From NCBI GenBank assembly GCA_015680685.1, contig MNCI01027262.1, forward strand, positions 1,036,289-1,100,288: a stretch of 64,000 nt of DNA. The letters run 5' to 3'. The stretch is from Gnetum montanum (taxonomy: Eukaryota; Streptophyta; Gnetopsida; Gnetales; Gnetaceae). The notes below the pieces were generated by a model. The model was given only the letters and a program-made list of their open reading frames with translations. It was not told where the DNA came from and did no database searches. Position 1 is the stretch's first letter; each line of letters begins with the position of its first letter. The position numbers and the translations under genes are program-made. Below, piece by piece: positions 45,298 through 57,500 of the stretch.

Positions 45298-47099
45298 TGA
45301 TGTCTGGAGGATCTGCCCAAGAGACATTGAAAAAGAAAATGAAACACCATGCTAAATGCAACACCCACACCATTTGTCAATGCCCACTTAGATAATGCTT
45401 TGCTATGCTTGGGAGTGCTAGAAAAGCTAAGTATGATAGAGAAAGGGGATGGGTTTGAGGAAATTAGACTAGGGAAAAGGAAAGGTGTAGGATGCATTAT
45501 CATGAGAGCTATTGTCATAGTGTGATCTATCGTCAAAATGCTTATGAGGGATTTAGCACACATAAGTGTATTTCTTTCTTTAGATTTCAGCCTCTCATTA
45601 GAGTGCTTAGAGGTGGTCGATCCAAAGCTAAGACGATTGCAAAGCAACTGTGGTATTTTTTTGGACACTTGACTATATCACCATTTTTCATTTTTTTCAT
45701 TTTTTTGAGAAAATTGCATACCCATATCCATTTGAGGGCAACCATGTTATCATTGTAGGATAGGTGTTTCCTCCCTAGGATGATCTTGTTACATCCATGT
45801 GGGGCTTTAACTAGTCTATAGAGGCTCCCCATGGGATGAGCTACATTACATTCATCATGGGCTTGGCAGTTGGGCATGGGAAAGGGATTTATGTGCATTG
45901 GAGAAGCTTGCAAAAAAGAAGTCAGAACTTATAGGGATAGGGAATGGAGATTAAGTTGGTTGAAGGGAGAATAGGATATGCACTCTCAAGTAGCTAGGCT
46001 AATCAAAGTGGGTACTTTGGAACAATGTAGTATCTAGTTCTCATGGTGGAATGCATTTCTAAATAATGCCATCTTGGCTTTTATCATGCAAACACAATAG
46101 AGACAAAACTAGAAAAAAAACCATAAAGGAAAGTGATGGCAAAGTCCTATTTGCTCAGGAAACTACTAGGGTGGCAAGTGTTGTGTCTAACACATGCAAT
46201 GTCCAAAGCAGGAAGGTTAGTGCCAGCTTTGGTAATAACAAGCCGGAAAGCTTCAACGGCCCTACCAAGAATGAGCACTAAAAAGGCTAGAAGTAATGAT
46301 GATGCAGGTGCTCAGGAATCCTCATCAAAGGAGAGAGTCATGAAATCTAGCTGTAAGGTGGAAATCCTAACAGGTGAGTGCTTTTTTAGACTCTATCAAT
46401 GGCAAGGATTGGAGGATGCCAAGACTGTTGCTACATCATAGTTCTTTTGGGACTCCAGCAGGGAGTGCTGATGATGGGAGCTATGACCAAATTGATTGGC
46501 AATGGTGGCAATAGCTCTGGAGGGTCAGCAAGATGCCACATGGCATCCCTAGAAGATCAAAAAGATTCCATGGATGGCAATGATGCATGTGTCCCATAGA
46601 GTTTTTCCTTGGCGATGTGAACTTCATTTTGGAATTGCAACATCCCACCCCATCTTACCTAGGAAGCTCGAAGATATGCACCCTCACTTGTTCACAAGGT
46701 CACATGTGTTGGATCAAAGATAGCTTTCTCTTCGGCTGGCATGTTTTCACTAATAGAAATAGATGCTAACATGCAAACCAAAGCCTCACGATGCACCATA
46801 TAGGTCATTATTAAGTCATACAAGCTTAATGTTGTGTTATTTTGTTCCAAGGCTTGTTTAACCTATGAAAGTGTGTTTAGGAAGTCTTACCCACTGTCTA
46901 ATTGTTTGCTAACTTTTTCCTCTTCTATGCATCCTAGGAGATAAATATCCCGAGGGAGAGTGGCTTTGGGTTGGATAGTAAGTTTTTTTGAATTATAGGA
47001 TGATGGTTGCATGTGTGTGTTGCCACCAATGGTTGATGATGAAGAGGTCATGGGAATTGCAGACAAGGGGATGAGCTTAGGAGGGTCTAACACAATTTG
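45298..47099. other. Unrecognised interior segment of the gag-only element
   Basis: Lies where protease/pol would be expected. It has several medium-length open stretches on both strands (for example 45,294-45,668 and 45,587-45,913 minus; 46,066-46,599 plus), none with motifs I recognise. GC content is slightly higher than in the surrounding AT-rich DNA. Possibly foreign sequence captured by the element, or very old pol. Confidence 0.4.
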
Positions 47100-49420
47100 T
47101 TATCTAGACAACTTATCTACTAGACATTCTTCACATTTCCTTAGATGAGGAGGTTGAGACATAGTGCTTGTCACTAGACTTTGGGTAGTATGGGAACTTG
47201 CATGCTTTGGCACCCTGATAACAAACAATGCCTGCATTGTTGTAGTGGGACGCGATGCAGCTTTAAGTATGAAAGGTGCAATAGACATTTGGGGAGATGC
47301 CCTAATGATAAAGGGGGTTTGCAACCTGGTTTTTGTTGAAGCTTCAACATTGCAAGGTGGTACATGAACCATGAATGCTTCATGTTGTGATTCTATGCTA
47401 TCATCAATGCTAATGGCATTAATAGTGTAACCTACATTGTTAGCATTCAAAAGATCTTTGTAAACATTCATCGATGGGTTTTTAGGTTGAATAGGACTAC
47501 TCTCATCTATGACCAACTTGCCTTTATCGATCATTCATTGGATATCATCTTTCAGTGCTAGGAAATAATCTATATCATGCCCACACAAGTGATGATAATC
47601 ACAAAAATGATCTAGCCTGATGTTCCTAGCTACTGGTGGTTCATTAGGCATAGCCAAGGAGGGGTCTCAAAGGACTTCAGAATACCTTTGGTGATGCTTA
47701 AGGGCCTCCTTTGATATCCATTTGTGTTGGATACACTTGGCTTCTAGTAATTGACTCAAAAGCTCTAAAGGTTTAATTGGTAACGAGGTATATTTTGAGC
47801 AATCCTTGTTCTCAAAATTTGGCCTTGGCAAAGTTTGGACTGTGGGTGCTAATGCTGAGGGTTGACTAGTAGTACTGGAGCTGGGTGTTGTATTAGTGGA
47901 GGCTTTAGGTGATATGGTAGTCTTTTTTCTATTGTTGGACTTGGTCTCATTACCCACAACGGCCACCATGGTTGTTGTGGCCTTTCCTTTCTCCTTGTAT
48001 TTCTTTGTATGTGTGTTTTTATAGGCTACATAGGTTGGATCCCTACTAGCCTCCGCCACATCTTGAATGCTTTTAGTTTGAGCAAACGCTTGGCTAGGGG
48101 AACGCAAAGCCAAATACTATAGTTTGGACTTGATAAAATTTTTTATTTCTCCTTTGAAAATAGCTAACAAGTGGGCCTCAACAATTGGTTCACGTATTTT
48201 TTTTAGGGTAGCACTCCAATGTTGTATGAACTTTTGTACAAATTTTAATGGCTCTTGTTTAACACTCATAAGCTAATCTAAATTGACTTTTGATTTCAAG
48301 TTATACTTAAAATGAGTCATGAATTGGCTTAGAAATTCTTCTAATGTTGAGATAGAAGCGCAAGGAAGCATGTGGTACCATTCTAAGGCCTTGACTATCA
48401 AGGACATGGCGAAAACATGAATGATGGTATGGGGCCATGGTTGTAGCAACAAGGATTCAGACCTAAAAGTGACCAGTGAGCATTTGGATCACCTTTCCCA
48501 TTGTATTTTGTAAACTGGGGAAGTTGTACCCCAGGTGGCAACGTAAGCATGGGAGCAACCAAAATGATTGGGTCATCTTGGTATAAGTCCATGACTTGAA
48601 TAGTTTTAGAATTGATGACTTTGAGTTGTTTCATTTCTTTGGTGAGAGTTTGGATGAGTTGAAAAGCTTGGTCTAGACCCAAGGGTGTTACAGGGGGTTG
48701 TGAAGCTATTGGAGCAGCCACCACTGGTGGCACTGTTGGTGCGGCTACTAGTCCCATTGGGGGTGCTATCAGAACAGCTCTCACTAGTAGTGTTGTTTAA
48801 GTAGCCCACAACCTAGTGGGTGGTGCTATTAGAGCAGCTATCGTTGATGGAACTGTAGGGATGGTTACCTGCTTGGTTGTTGAGGTGGCCCACAGCCCCA
48901 TGTTTGGTTACATTACATGCAAAACTTGGTATGTTTGGTGTTGTTCATATTATGGCATGTGAGATGCTTGAGTCATAGGGAAAGAGGTCATTGTTGTCCA
49001 CCATGCAGTTGAGGTTGGGCCTACTACCAATGGTGGAATGGGTGTAGAGGGGACAACAACAGAACTTACATGCAATTATAACATGGGCATGGTGTGCACG
49101 TACGATAGTGTGGGCATCACAGACATTGGGTGTGGGGCTTGCATAGACTGGGAAGGATGATTCATGGAAAATGAGGTTGAAGGGCCTGCATGCTGATACG
49201 TTGTTAACATTTGATGACTACAAAGAGGATCTGGGTTGTGGTAGTGTTGTGGTTGGTGCGAATGAAGAACATAGGTGGAAGGGATAGTTGTAGCATAGTT
49301 TAGGCCACCACCATCAGAAGGGGAGTCTAACTCCTCTTGGACATTATAAAAGGGTTCATCATAGTGAGATGTTGTGTCTCGTTCTCTTGAGTTGCTCAAT
49401 TGCAAAAGTTGGCTTAAAAG
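47100..49420 (-). pseudogene. gag polyprotein of the gag-only element
   Basis: Minus-strand frames give a Pro/Ser/His-rich N-terminus (49.4-48.8 kb), then LPPGVQLPQFTKYNGKGDPN near 48.5 kb (the gypsy gag F.KF.GKGDP..H motif). The retrotransposon gag domain follows near 48.35-48.1 kb (FMTHFKYNLKSKVNLD, QEPLKFVQKFIQHWSATLKK, VEAHLLAIFKGEIKNF), then a Thr/Ser-rich linker. Near 47.6 kb there is FCDYHHLCGHDIDYFLALKD, related to the CDYH...GH.T..C..LK..I knuckle of this clade but with the last Cys changed to Tyr. A tail (MIDKGKLVIDE) runs to 47.1 kb. Gag packages element RNA. Only a few stops and shifts separate the pieces, so it is better preserved than the pol of neighbouring elements. Confidence 0.75.
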
Positions 49421-49850
49421 CCATTAGTACATTTTTGTGAGTGGAATAGTGATATCAGAAGTGGGAATGAATTCTCTTCCATTCCAATGACTGATTTCAA
49501 AGTTACATTTTTCCTTAAATTCATGATGATCCAATGGTAGATTTGCTTGGATCTTGGCACATAAGAAGTTATATCACTCTACATCTTGAGGAAACAATTT
49601 AGGTGATTAATGCTATAGTCTAAGAGACTGCCATAATACCTACATTGGATTGGGTAGTCACTCAAGATCCATTGTGTGTGGAACAAAGTGAGACACCTCC
49701 ATACTTATGGTAAGAATCGAAGTGGTAATAGGATTCATCTTTTCGATATGAAAATAGTATGTTTTACGTTAAATAGTTAAGGTTTGAAGCTATAGAGAAA
49801 ATAGACTAAAACTAGGGACGTTTGAAAATGCTAAAAAGCTAGTCTTCTTT

Positions 49851-50345
49851 GCTATGCTACACAGGACACAGGAAGCATAACACAATAGATAGATAGTGTA
49901 ATATAGTAGATAGTTTAGGAACTGCTACACTGACAGGGTCTCTACACTACATAGGACACAGGTAGCGCAATGTAGTAGATAGGCAGCATAACATAATAGA
50001 TAGTTTGGAAACTACTACACTAACAAAGTCACTATGCTACATAGAACATAGGCAGTGTAATGCAATAGAAAGATAGCATAACATAGTAGACAGTTTGGAA
50101 ACTGCTACACTAACATGGTCACTACACTACACAAAACACAGGCAGTGTAATGTAGTAGACAAGTAGAGTAACATAATAGATAATTTGGAAACTGCTACAC
50201 TGATAGGATCGCTACACTACATAGAATGAAAGTAGCATAAAGCAATAGACAGGTAGCATAACACAGTGGATAGTGTAGGAACCACTACATAGACAAGGTC
50301 ACTACACTATACCGAACGTAGGTAGCGTAACATAGTAGCCATTTT
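49851..50345 (-). repeat. 90-bp tandem repeat array in element leader
   Basis: The anchor word (T/A/G)CTA(C/T)(A/G)CTAC recurs at 49,851, 49,941, 50,031, 50,121, 50,211 and 50,301, an exact 90-bp period over about 5.5 copies. Each unit also holds TTTGGAAACTGCTACACT-like and TAGCATAACATAGTAGA-like blocks. It lies between the PBS and the gag start. Confidence 0.9.
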
Positions 50346-50511
50346 AGGGCTTTCATCCTATAGGGTTCTAGGGGAACCATTATGATGACCAATCTGCATC
50401 ACCTGGTGCGTAGACAACCACAAGGGTGTCACATCTATGCTAGCAGGTGATAGGGTATAGATAGCATGCAGGATTACCCATGACACATGGAAGAGACACA
50501 GCGGTTCAGGG

Positions 50512-50527
50512 CCTCCTTCTAGCGCCA
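50512..50527 (-). other. Primer-binding site
   Basis: TGGCGCTAGAAGGAGG on the minus strand, five nt after the 5' LTR end. It starts with TGG, the complement of a tRNA CCA tail, as expected for minus-strand priming. The tRNA species is not assigned. Confidence 0.7.
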
Positions 50528-50532
50528 AAAAT

Positions 50533-52833
50533 TGTGACATCTAAAAATGTTGATGGATAGAACACTGAGTGGTTGTTAGTTGTATAACTTAACCTCAGAT
50601 CTGTGTGAGGGCTATGTCGGAGAAAAATAGAAGTGGGGTGCCCTGAACAGTTTGGGCAATCAAATATAAACTTACATGGTGTACAATAACTATATGAAAA
50701 TAGTAATTTTAAAATGTAACATGCTGAGGTTGAAATGGAAGAAAACGTGAGGCGCGAAATAATAAAAATGCATCAAAATATGTAACTAGGACAATAAGCA
50801 TGAACAAGCACACAAAGATGCAACCTATATGTTCTAGTAAAAAATGGAATGAGAGTTTAAGTGAAGGAATGCACCACCCCAAAAATGAGGGATTTGATCT
50901 TTTTTTGGCTAAAAAATGTGTACAACTGGTGTGTAGTACTGGATAGGTACAATCGACAATGGAATGCTATGATCACAGCCCTTGGACTGCTGCCAATGGG
51001 ATGCTGATAGGAATCGATGAGCCGATACTCACTGGGCTAAGAGTTGCTACGCTGGGTTGAGGAGAGATCTAGAAAGTGCTACTACTGGGATTTGCTATTT
51101 ATCAACCTTCTGTTTGCCAATCTCTTTACCAAAGCTTGTTACTAGAAAGCCAACTGCCCAAAGCTAACCCTTTGACCATTGTTTGTTGGGGTATTTATAA
51201 AGCCAAGAGTGGGAGGAAGATGTGGTTTGGACACCACATGTCTTAGGTCCCACATAGCTTGAATGTGGAGGTGTCATGTTGGTGTGCCATGCTCAAAGTG
51301 GGGTGCTACGCTGATGTGCTACACTGAATGGAATGATGCTAGAAGTGGAACCTACTGAGCTATGACCATATCGTTTAGATTGCATGTACCCAAGGGACTA
51401 CCATATTTTTACAAAAAATGCTAATGACAAGTGTAAAATGAAGCTTATGCTTTGGGACTATGTCTTCCCCCCTCTCACGAGTAGGGTCAAGTGTAGAGAC
51501 AATTTTAAGATGTGACAAGGGATGCAACAAGCAAGGAAAATTGCTGATCTTAGCTATCAAGGAGATGCTAGGGTAGAGATAATCATCGATGATGAGTCTT
51601 GGAGCTTCCAAAGATGTCCTACAACTTCTTTTCAAGTGTTATGCTACTCATGCTACTCAACGTAGTGGAGTAGCATGAATACCTGCTCACTACGCTACAT
51701 AGCATATTAACCATCTTTCAGGAAAATCTTGCTTAAAAACTGAAAATAACCCTCTAAGGCCTAGTAAGGTAAGATACTCCAATGACCAGCCACTACACTT
51801 TCCATGTTAAAGGATCTTGAGACCTCCTAGTTTCATCCCTAAGGCACCTTTAACTTTGATATCTCTACTACGTTGTGTAGCATAGCATAGCATAGCACCC
51901 AGTCTGACATGAATTTGAGCTTAATCTGCAATGCTTTATGAAAATTCTTTGATCAAACTTTGACAATGGAGTGGGATGGGCAGTCCTAGAGGTTGAAGCA
52001 TGACTAAATGCAATGTGAGAAAAGACTTTCTTAGCATAGCACAACATAGCACTCAAATTGGGGTGGATTTTGCAAAATTTTCCTATGTCACATCGATCAC
52101 ACTTCAAGGGTAGAGCAAGGAAAGCATCCTTAAAAATCAAAGAATGGTCAAATGCATTTTCTCTATCATCCTAATTTCAAGGAAGATTGTGTACCCTGCT
52201 ACATTGTGCTATGCTGTGCAGTGTAGCACAGCATAGCACCCAAAATGGGATAACTTTTATAACATTTTCCATATTTTTTTCATGTTACATTGATCATATT
52301 CCAAAGATGAAGTAGGGCAAACTTCCTTGAGGACTAAATATCTGCCAATTGCATTTTCTACATCTGATCTAACACTTGTAATAGTTTTAACACCAGATGA
52401 CCTACTATGCTATGCAGCGTAGCATAGCATAGTAAGACTCACAATTAGAAAATTTTTCAAACTGTTTAGTCCATCCTAAACACCTTTGAAAACTTCTAGC
52501 TTGGCACTTGGGTTGACCATCGGCTGTGACATTTGTCAAGCTAAGTAGACTAAAGAGTGTAATGAACTTGATGGTCTGGGAGATAGAAAATTTTCCGAAC
52601 TATACGATTCATCCTTGGTTCCACTTTTGTGCAAACCAGCCTCATGACTGGGTGCTACATTGACTATGTTGCAGAGGGTCACAGACAAGCCTAGAAGCGG
52701 CTTCGCAAGCATTGGGACTTCCAGGGTGCCATGTTGTCCGTGCTATCCAATCTGACACCGCGCTTGCAGAGATTCTTGCCCAAAATTCAGGACTATGCTG
52801 AATCATGAGAGTCACAAAATTGATGGTGTTTCA
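50533..52833 (-). repeat. 5' LTR of the gag-only element
   Basis: 2,301 bp, starting TGTGACATCTAAAAATG on the plus strand. Corresponding palindromic cores lie near 51,690, 51,868, 52,035, 52,195 and 52,402; some are shortened relative to the left LTR. Confidence 0.88.
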
Positions 52834-53680
52834 ATAATGATCTACCTTTTATACCATATGTGTGTCCACCATTGCTATAATTAGCACTCAATAATGTTTA
52901 TGGGTTCATCATTAAGCAATCTAGTATGAGTTAGCTATAATCTACTATTGATCTAACTTAGTTTGTTCCACCATCTTTGATTCTAAAACCTATACCTAAG
53001 TCTACTATGAAAGATACTTCTCCTAATATGAGAAAATTTCATCATCCGTTAATATATTTTAAAATTTAAAAAATGTATATATAGATTTAATGACAAATAA
53101 TTGATGTTACTTGTTTTATTTCTTGCTTGTTTTAATTTATGGACATCTCTTTGTATATGGTGAAAAAGTTAACTTTAATTTTAATTTATGATATGCTAGT
53201 TTCTCTCTTAATTTAATTTAGTTTTTATATATGTTATAATATATTTTTAAAAAGATAATGTCCCTAATATCTCTTATTATTCATTCTATTATTTTAAATG
53301 AACATTTTAGGCTACACTAGTCTATAATATAAACTATTTATTACGAAATATATGCTCACTATTATTTTTATCTTTTTATCTTGCTTTACTAAATTGAGAA
53401 ATGTTGTTTATCTTTTAAATGAAATAGTGCTCTATTGAAATGATTTTAATAAGGAGTTTCACTTTGAGAAAGCTAACTTCACAACTAATAATAATAAACT
53501 GTGATTCTTGATTCTATTTTGTGGTGTTCTACAAAGAGTTGAAGTGATTGTATACATTTTTTTGATCACTTATCTTTGTAATCACAAAACTATTATAGTC
53601 ATGATTTATTTTGTACTCAATCTAAGTGACTAATCTATATTGATATTTTTTCCAAGTGACGATGATTTATTAAGAGAGGA
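52834..53680. other. AT-rich flank, nothing recognised
   Basis: Sequence right of the gag-only element. No coding motifs and no clear repeats. Confidence 0.6.
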
Positions 53681-54042
53681 TGTTAAAGCCTAGTAGGATG
53701 TAGTATGAGATTAGGACATAATTTCATAAACAACTAAATTGAAACATTAGATTCTAATGGATGTTATTTCTAGTGCATTATTCTCCATCTTTTTTAACAA
53801 GAAGACAGAGATTCAAAGATAAATTTCTTTTTTTTTATTACTTTATCAAAGTCAAATATATTTTTTTAAAAAAATCAAGAATTGATGGGTAAACGTACCC
53901 TTTTTAGCTCCAATTCATCCTTATTTTCTTTAATTTTTTTATGTCTTCCTATAAGGAAAGACTTCTTAAATTTCCTTAAAATGGCCCTAGTCATTCTCTT
54001 TAAATTTTAAAGCAATTCATGGTTGTAATGATATCAGAGCCC
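53681..54042 (+). repeat. Possible short LTR with adjacent PBS-like sequence
   Basis: TAAGAGAGGA (53,671-53,680, purine-rich) is followed by TGTTAAAGCC, the style of a Copia 3' LTR start. At 54,029-54,042 there is TGATATCAGAGCCC, one G-to-A away from the initiator-tRNA-Met PBS TGGTATCAGAGC. A CA end near 54,018 is possible. A PPT before and a PBS after the same LTR are not normally expected together unless elements share LTRs, so this is tentative. Confidence 0.3.
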
Positions 54043-54776
54043 TGATATTAGATACCTAATATCAGGGCCCATGAAGCGATGTTAGATATCCAATATTGCG
54101 AGGTGTGTGTCAACCTATAAATATAGTGCTTGGGCACATGGTTTGTAGTACTTTTTACCATAGCATAGCAGAGCTCTTGTAGTTTTTTTCTCTAGAGTTA
54201 GAATATTTTCCAAAGTGCCCACAACAAGAGTCATTGAGTGTATGGATATTTATTCAAGGACTATTATACCTAAGCATGGTAGTGTGTGCAGCAATAAAGA
54301 CGATCTTTTTTATCAAACCTTACAGCACCTTGGCTAGGTTAAATATTTTATGCATACATTTAATACTACCATGTAATTAATCTAAAGTAAGCTAGCTAGA
54401 TTAAGTAGTATTTAATTAAGGCACATAAGTATGACTACTTTGAGCATGCGTATGATGCTTGGTAATCCTAGAAACTCTTAATTCTTGGTAACCCAGTAGT
54501 GTTATACATGCTTAGGATGTTCATGGAAAGTGGGACTGAATGCTTATGTTAGGATAGTTAGTTATTAATTAGCAATTAGATTAGTTAAAGTGGTTCATAA
54601 ATTGAGTTTCAACTTGTTGTAATCATAAATGAATAAAATGTAAAATAATGAAAATCATGTGCCTCAATTACACTTAACCATACAATTAAGTTCCACAAGT
54701 ATAGTTGAGTAGACAACAATCATCACAATTAGATTTCATGTACTAGAACCAATGTACTTAGGAACTTAAGGTCTAT
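54043..54776 (+). repeat. 5' LTR of element B, left part
   Basis: Starts TGATATTAGATACC. It has a TATA box CTATAAATATAG near 54,115, an AATAAAGA signal near 54,294, and then R/U5 sequence matching 36.58-37.1 kb. It is interrupted at TCTAT by the nested element. Confidence 0.75.
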
Positions 54777-55622
54777 TGATGAGTGGCGAGGTACCCCTAC
54801 ACTCAACCATACGAATATGAGCATTACACGTGCGATCTAGTCGAACTCTGCAGACTAAGTGCCTACATGCCTTATGGAACACTTAGGGTTAATCATTCAT
54901 TAATTATCTAGTCGATCTAGTTTTCACAGTTGTATGGTTAAGTAAGTTTGAGGTATGTGATTTTTACATATTTTCTATTTTATCTCCTATGCTAATGAGG
55001 TGAAGGGTGAAGAGACTAATTGACTAACTTTAACTAACTAACTAAGCCTTAACTAACCTAGCATCAGCATCCATTCCCACTTACCATTCACACCCTAAAC
55101 CAATGCAATCTTGGTTACCAAACGCTAGTCATTGCTAGGATCACCAAGTGTAATGCATGTGCTCAAAGCGGTCATACTGAATGCACTTAAGTATGGGAGT
55201 AGGGTTGAGAAAGATTTAATGAACTAATAAATAATTTAAATGGTAAATAGTAAATAATAGTATAAATAAAGTCCTAATTAGCCTATTCCATGCACTACAA
55301 GGTTTATCCAAGAAGTTTGTCTTTATTTTCGTACACAACTTATGTTAAGGTACAATATTGCTTGAATAAAGATGTGTTCACTTTGGAGCTCCTACTGCAG
55401 GCACATGGAAATTAATCTATCTCTGGAGAGGTCAAACTACTAGAGTTTCGCTACGGTCTAAGCCTAGGATGAGAAACAAGGAAGAACCACCTCTTATTGA
55501 TAGACTTGGCAGCGCACCGCAATATCATGGGGGACAACGTGATATCGTGGGGGATGCGATATTGTAGCAAACGTAATATCGCATACGCGATATTGTGGCC
55601 CATGCGATATCACATCCCATCA
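54777..55622 (-). repeat. 3' LTR of nested element
   Basis: On the plus strand it starts TGATGAGTGGCGAGGTACCC and ends CCCATCA. U3 (55,515-55,622) holds six ATATC/GATAT words about 13-18 bp apart. The TATA position has decayed to TATCAATAAG. Confidence 0.88.
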
Positions 55623-55639
55623 TACCCCCATGACTGAAT

Positions 55640-57115
55640 GAAAACTTGTCCTCAAGTTCCTTACAAAATATTGGGATGGTATGGGATTATTGACTTAAAA
55701 TGGAACTAATGGGATAACATGTGAACGGATCATCATTACAAGAGAAGACAAAAATTGGTGTTCATAATAACAAGAGTGAACACCTTATACATTTGACATC
55801 AGGCCTTATTTGGCAACTGAGAAAGAGAGAGAGAGAGAATTTTTGCTGCTTCCAACACCAAGATTACATCTTTCATTGTCCATCCATAATTGAGCCATCG
55901 ATCTTGCTCCTTGCATAGCTGATTCAACATCGCTCCATTCCAAATGTTTCCTCCAGATCTACTCCATTATTGTATGATTGCCATTTGCACACACAACATA
56001 GTCTTTATATTAGCAAGGGTAAATGAATCAATATGTAGTTAATACCTTGCTTCAGTGTAAGTCCATTGGACGAGTTGTGGTATGGCTAATACAAATCTGG
56101 AGATATAAGAGTGGTGACGATTGAAGATGTAGGGGTTAGGAGAAAATAGAAAAAATTGGACCTGGACCCCCATGACTAAGAGCGAACCTCCAGTAGCAAT
56201 AGAATGGAGAAAGAAAAAGAACAAGAAGATGGAGAAAAAGAGACAACTAGGACATTGATGAAATGGATGTCAAGATGAAAATGAACAAAATAAAATGGGT
56301 TGCAAAAATGTTAAAGGAAAGAAGTTAACTGGTGCACCAAATAGGAATGTCAGTGGGTCCTCCCCAAAGCAGGCGCATGTCCTAAATGCCCTGATAATCC
56401 CACATTCAAAGAGTCCATAGGCTCTAGGAATGTCATTTGGAACAAGAGTTAAAGTCTTAACCATAAGAATTTACCAAAAAGAAAACAATGCATCAACCAA
56501 AATCTACACTAATGATACAACTCGCAATGAGGTAAACAATGGAGAGAAGGATGGAGAGAATTGAATGGCATGGAATCCCAAGAACAAGGTGGCATATAGC
56601 CCCTTGTGTGTGTCATAATTAATGTGACTTAGTAGATCCAATTCCAAGTCTGCCCTCAAACAAACCATGTCTAGTAACTTTGCATTAATGCATTCGGCCA
56701 TTCTATCCTCTTGAAGTAACAAGAATGCCTTCACCCAAGAGCCACCACCATTTCGACGAAATGAAGGAGGAGAGAATGGGAAGTGAGAAGGGCCTTAGTT
56801 AGAGGGAACATTTTTATTTTAGTTCCATAACTAGTGCTTGTAGCCGAAATGAGTATTTCGTCTAAGCGGTGTGCTTTGAAATCTCACTTTTTTTTCTTTC
56901 TTTTTCTTTTTCTCTTTCTTTTTTTTGTTTTATGTGTTTATGTATGAGTTGTTCCCCTAGTTTGTTCCATGCATGTTGTTCAGTTGCTCTTTTGATTAGT
57001 TGTCAACCACGGGGTGTCCACTACTTATGTGGTTGCTACGTACAAGCACCTTTGTATTTCTATTTCTTTGGCACACCAGTTGCATGGAAGAGATGCTGAG
57101 CATTCCTCCATGTCA
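55640..57115 (-). other. Unrecognised segment between protease and 3' LTR of nested element
   Basis: Minus-strand open stretches include KAFLLLQEDRMAECINAKLL, DMVCLRADLELDLLSHINYD (56,734-56,560) and TLTLVPNDIPRAYGLFECGI (56,464-56,380). They do not resemble RT, RNase H or integrase. It could be filler picked up when pol was lost, or a fragment of a host gene. Function and origin unknown. Confidence 0.4.
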
Positions 57116-57500
57116 TCACCCTCTGAGTGTGAAGCACAAAACTTTCTTCTTCTCGATCTTTCCATAAATATTAACCTTAGATATCTCTAAGGAAAGATCG
57201 TGGATCCCTAGGCATGCATCTACTATACTCAGCCATGCCCTTCCCATTATGATTGGGAAGTCCCCATCGTTGTTGTTGACTTCTATCACCAGGAAATCAA
57301 TTGGGTATGACCAACGACACATAGTCGTAATGATGTCCTCCACCAATCCCAAGGGAATGGTGATGGACTGGTTAGCTAGCTCTAGTTGAATTTTGTTCTT
57401 CTTGAGTTGGGGCAGGTTCCAGGCTTGATACATTTCTTGTGAGATTAAGTTGACTCCGAAACCTGAGTCAAGAAAAACCTTATGAGGTTCATTCCCAACG
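57116..57500 (-). pseudogene. Aspartic protease of nested element
   Basis: VVGNEPHKVFLDSGFGVNLI with the DSG catalytic triplet, then NKIQLELANQSITIPLGLVE, YPIDFLVIEVNNNDGDFPII and MGRAWLSIVDACLGIHDLSL. This is a retropepsin-like domain that processes gag-pol. From 57,433 to 57,116 it is open without stops. The catalytic triplet and the GR.WL segment are both intact. RT does not follow. Confidence 0.85.

Larger units (their letters stand above)
42935..52833 (-). mobile_element. Complete LTR retrotransposon with gag but no recognisable pol (LARD-like)
   Basis: LTRs 42,935-45,282 and 50,533-52,833 begin TATGAC/TGTGAC and end GTTTCA on the plus strand. Reading on the minus strand: 5' LTR (right copy), PBS TGGCGCTAGAAGGAGG (complement 50,512-50,527), a leader with a 90-bp tandem array, gag (about 49.4-47.1 kb), an unrecognised stretch, a PPT AAAGAGGGGCAAT (complement 45,283-45,295), and the 3' LTR (left copy). 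Flanks GTAAT and ATAAT look like a 5-bp target duplication with one change. Protease, RT, RNase H and integrase motifs were not found in the 5.25-kb interior. The two LTRs have diverged noticeably, so the insertion is old. Confidence 0.85.
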
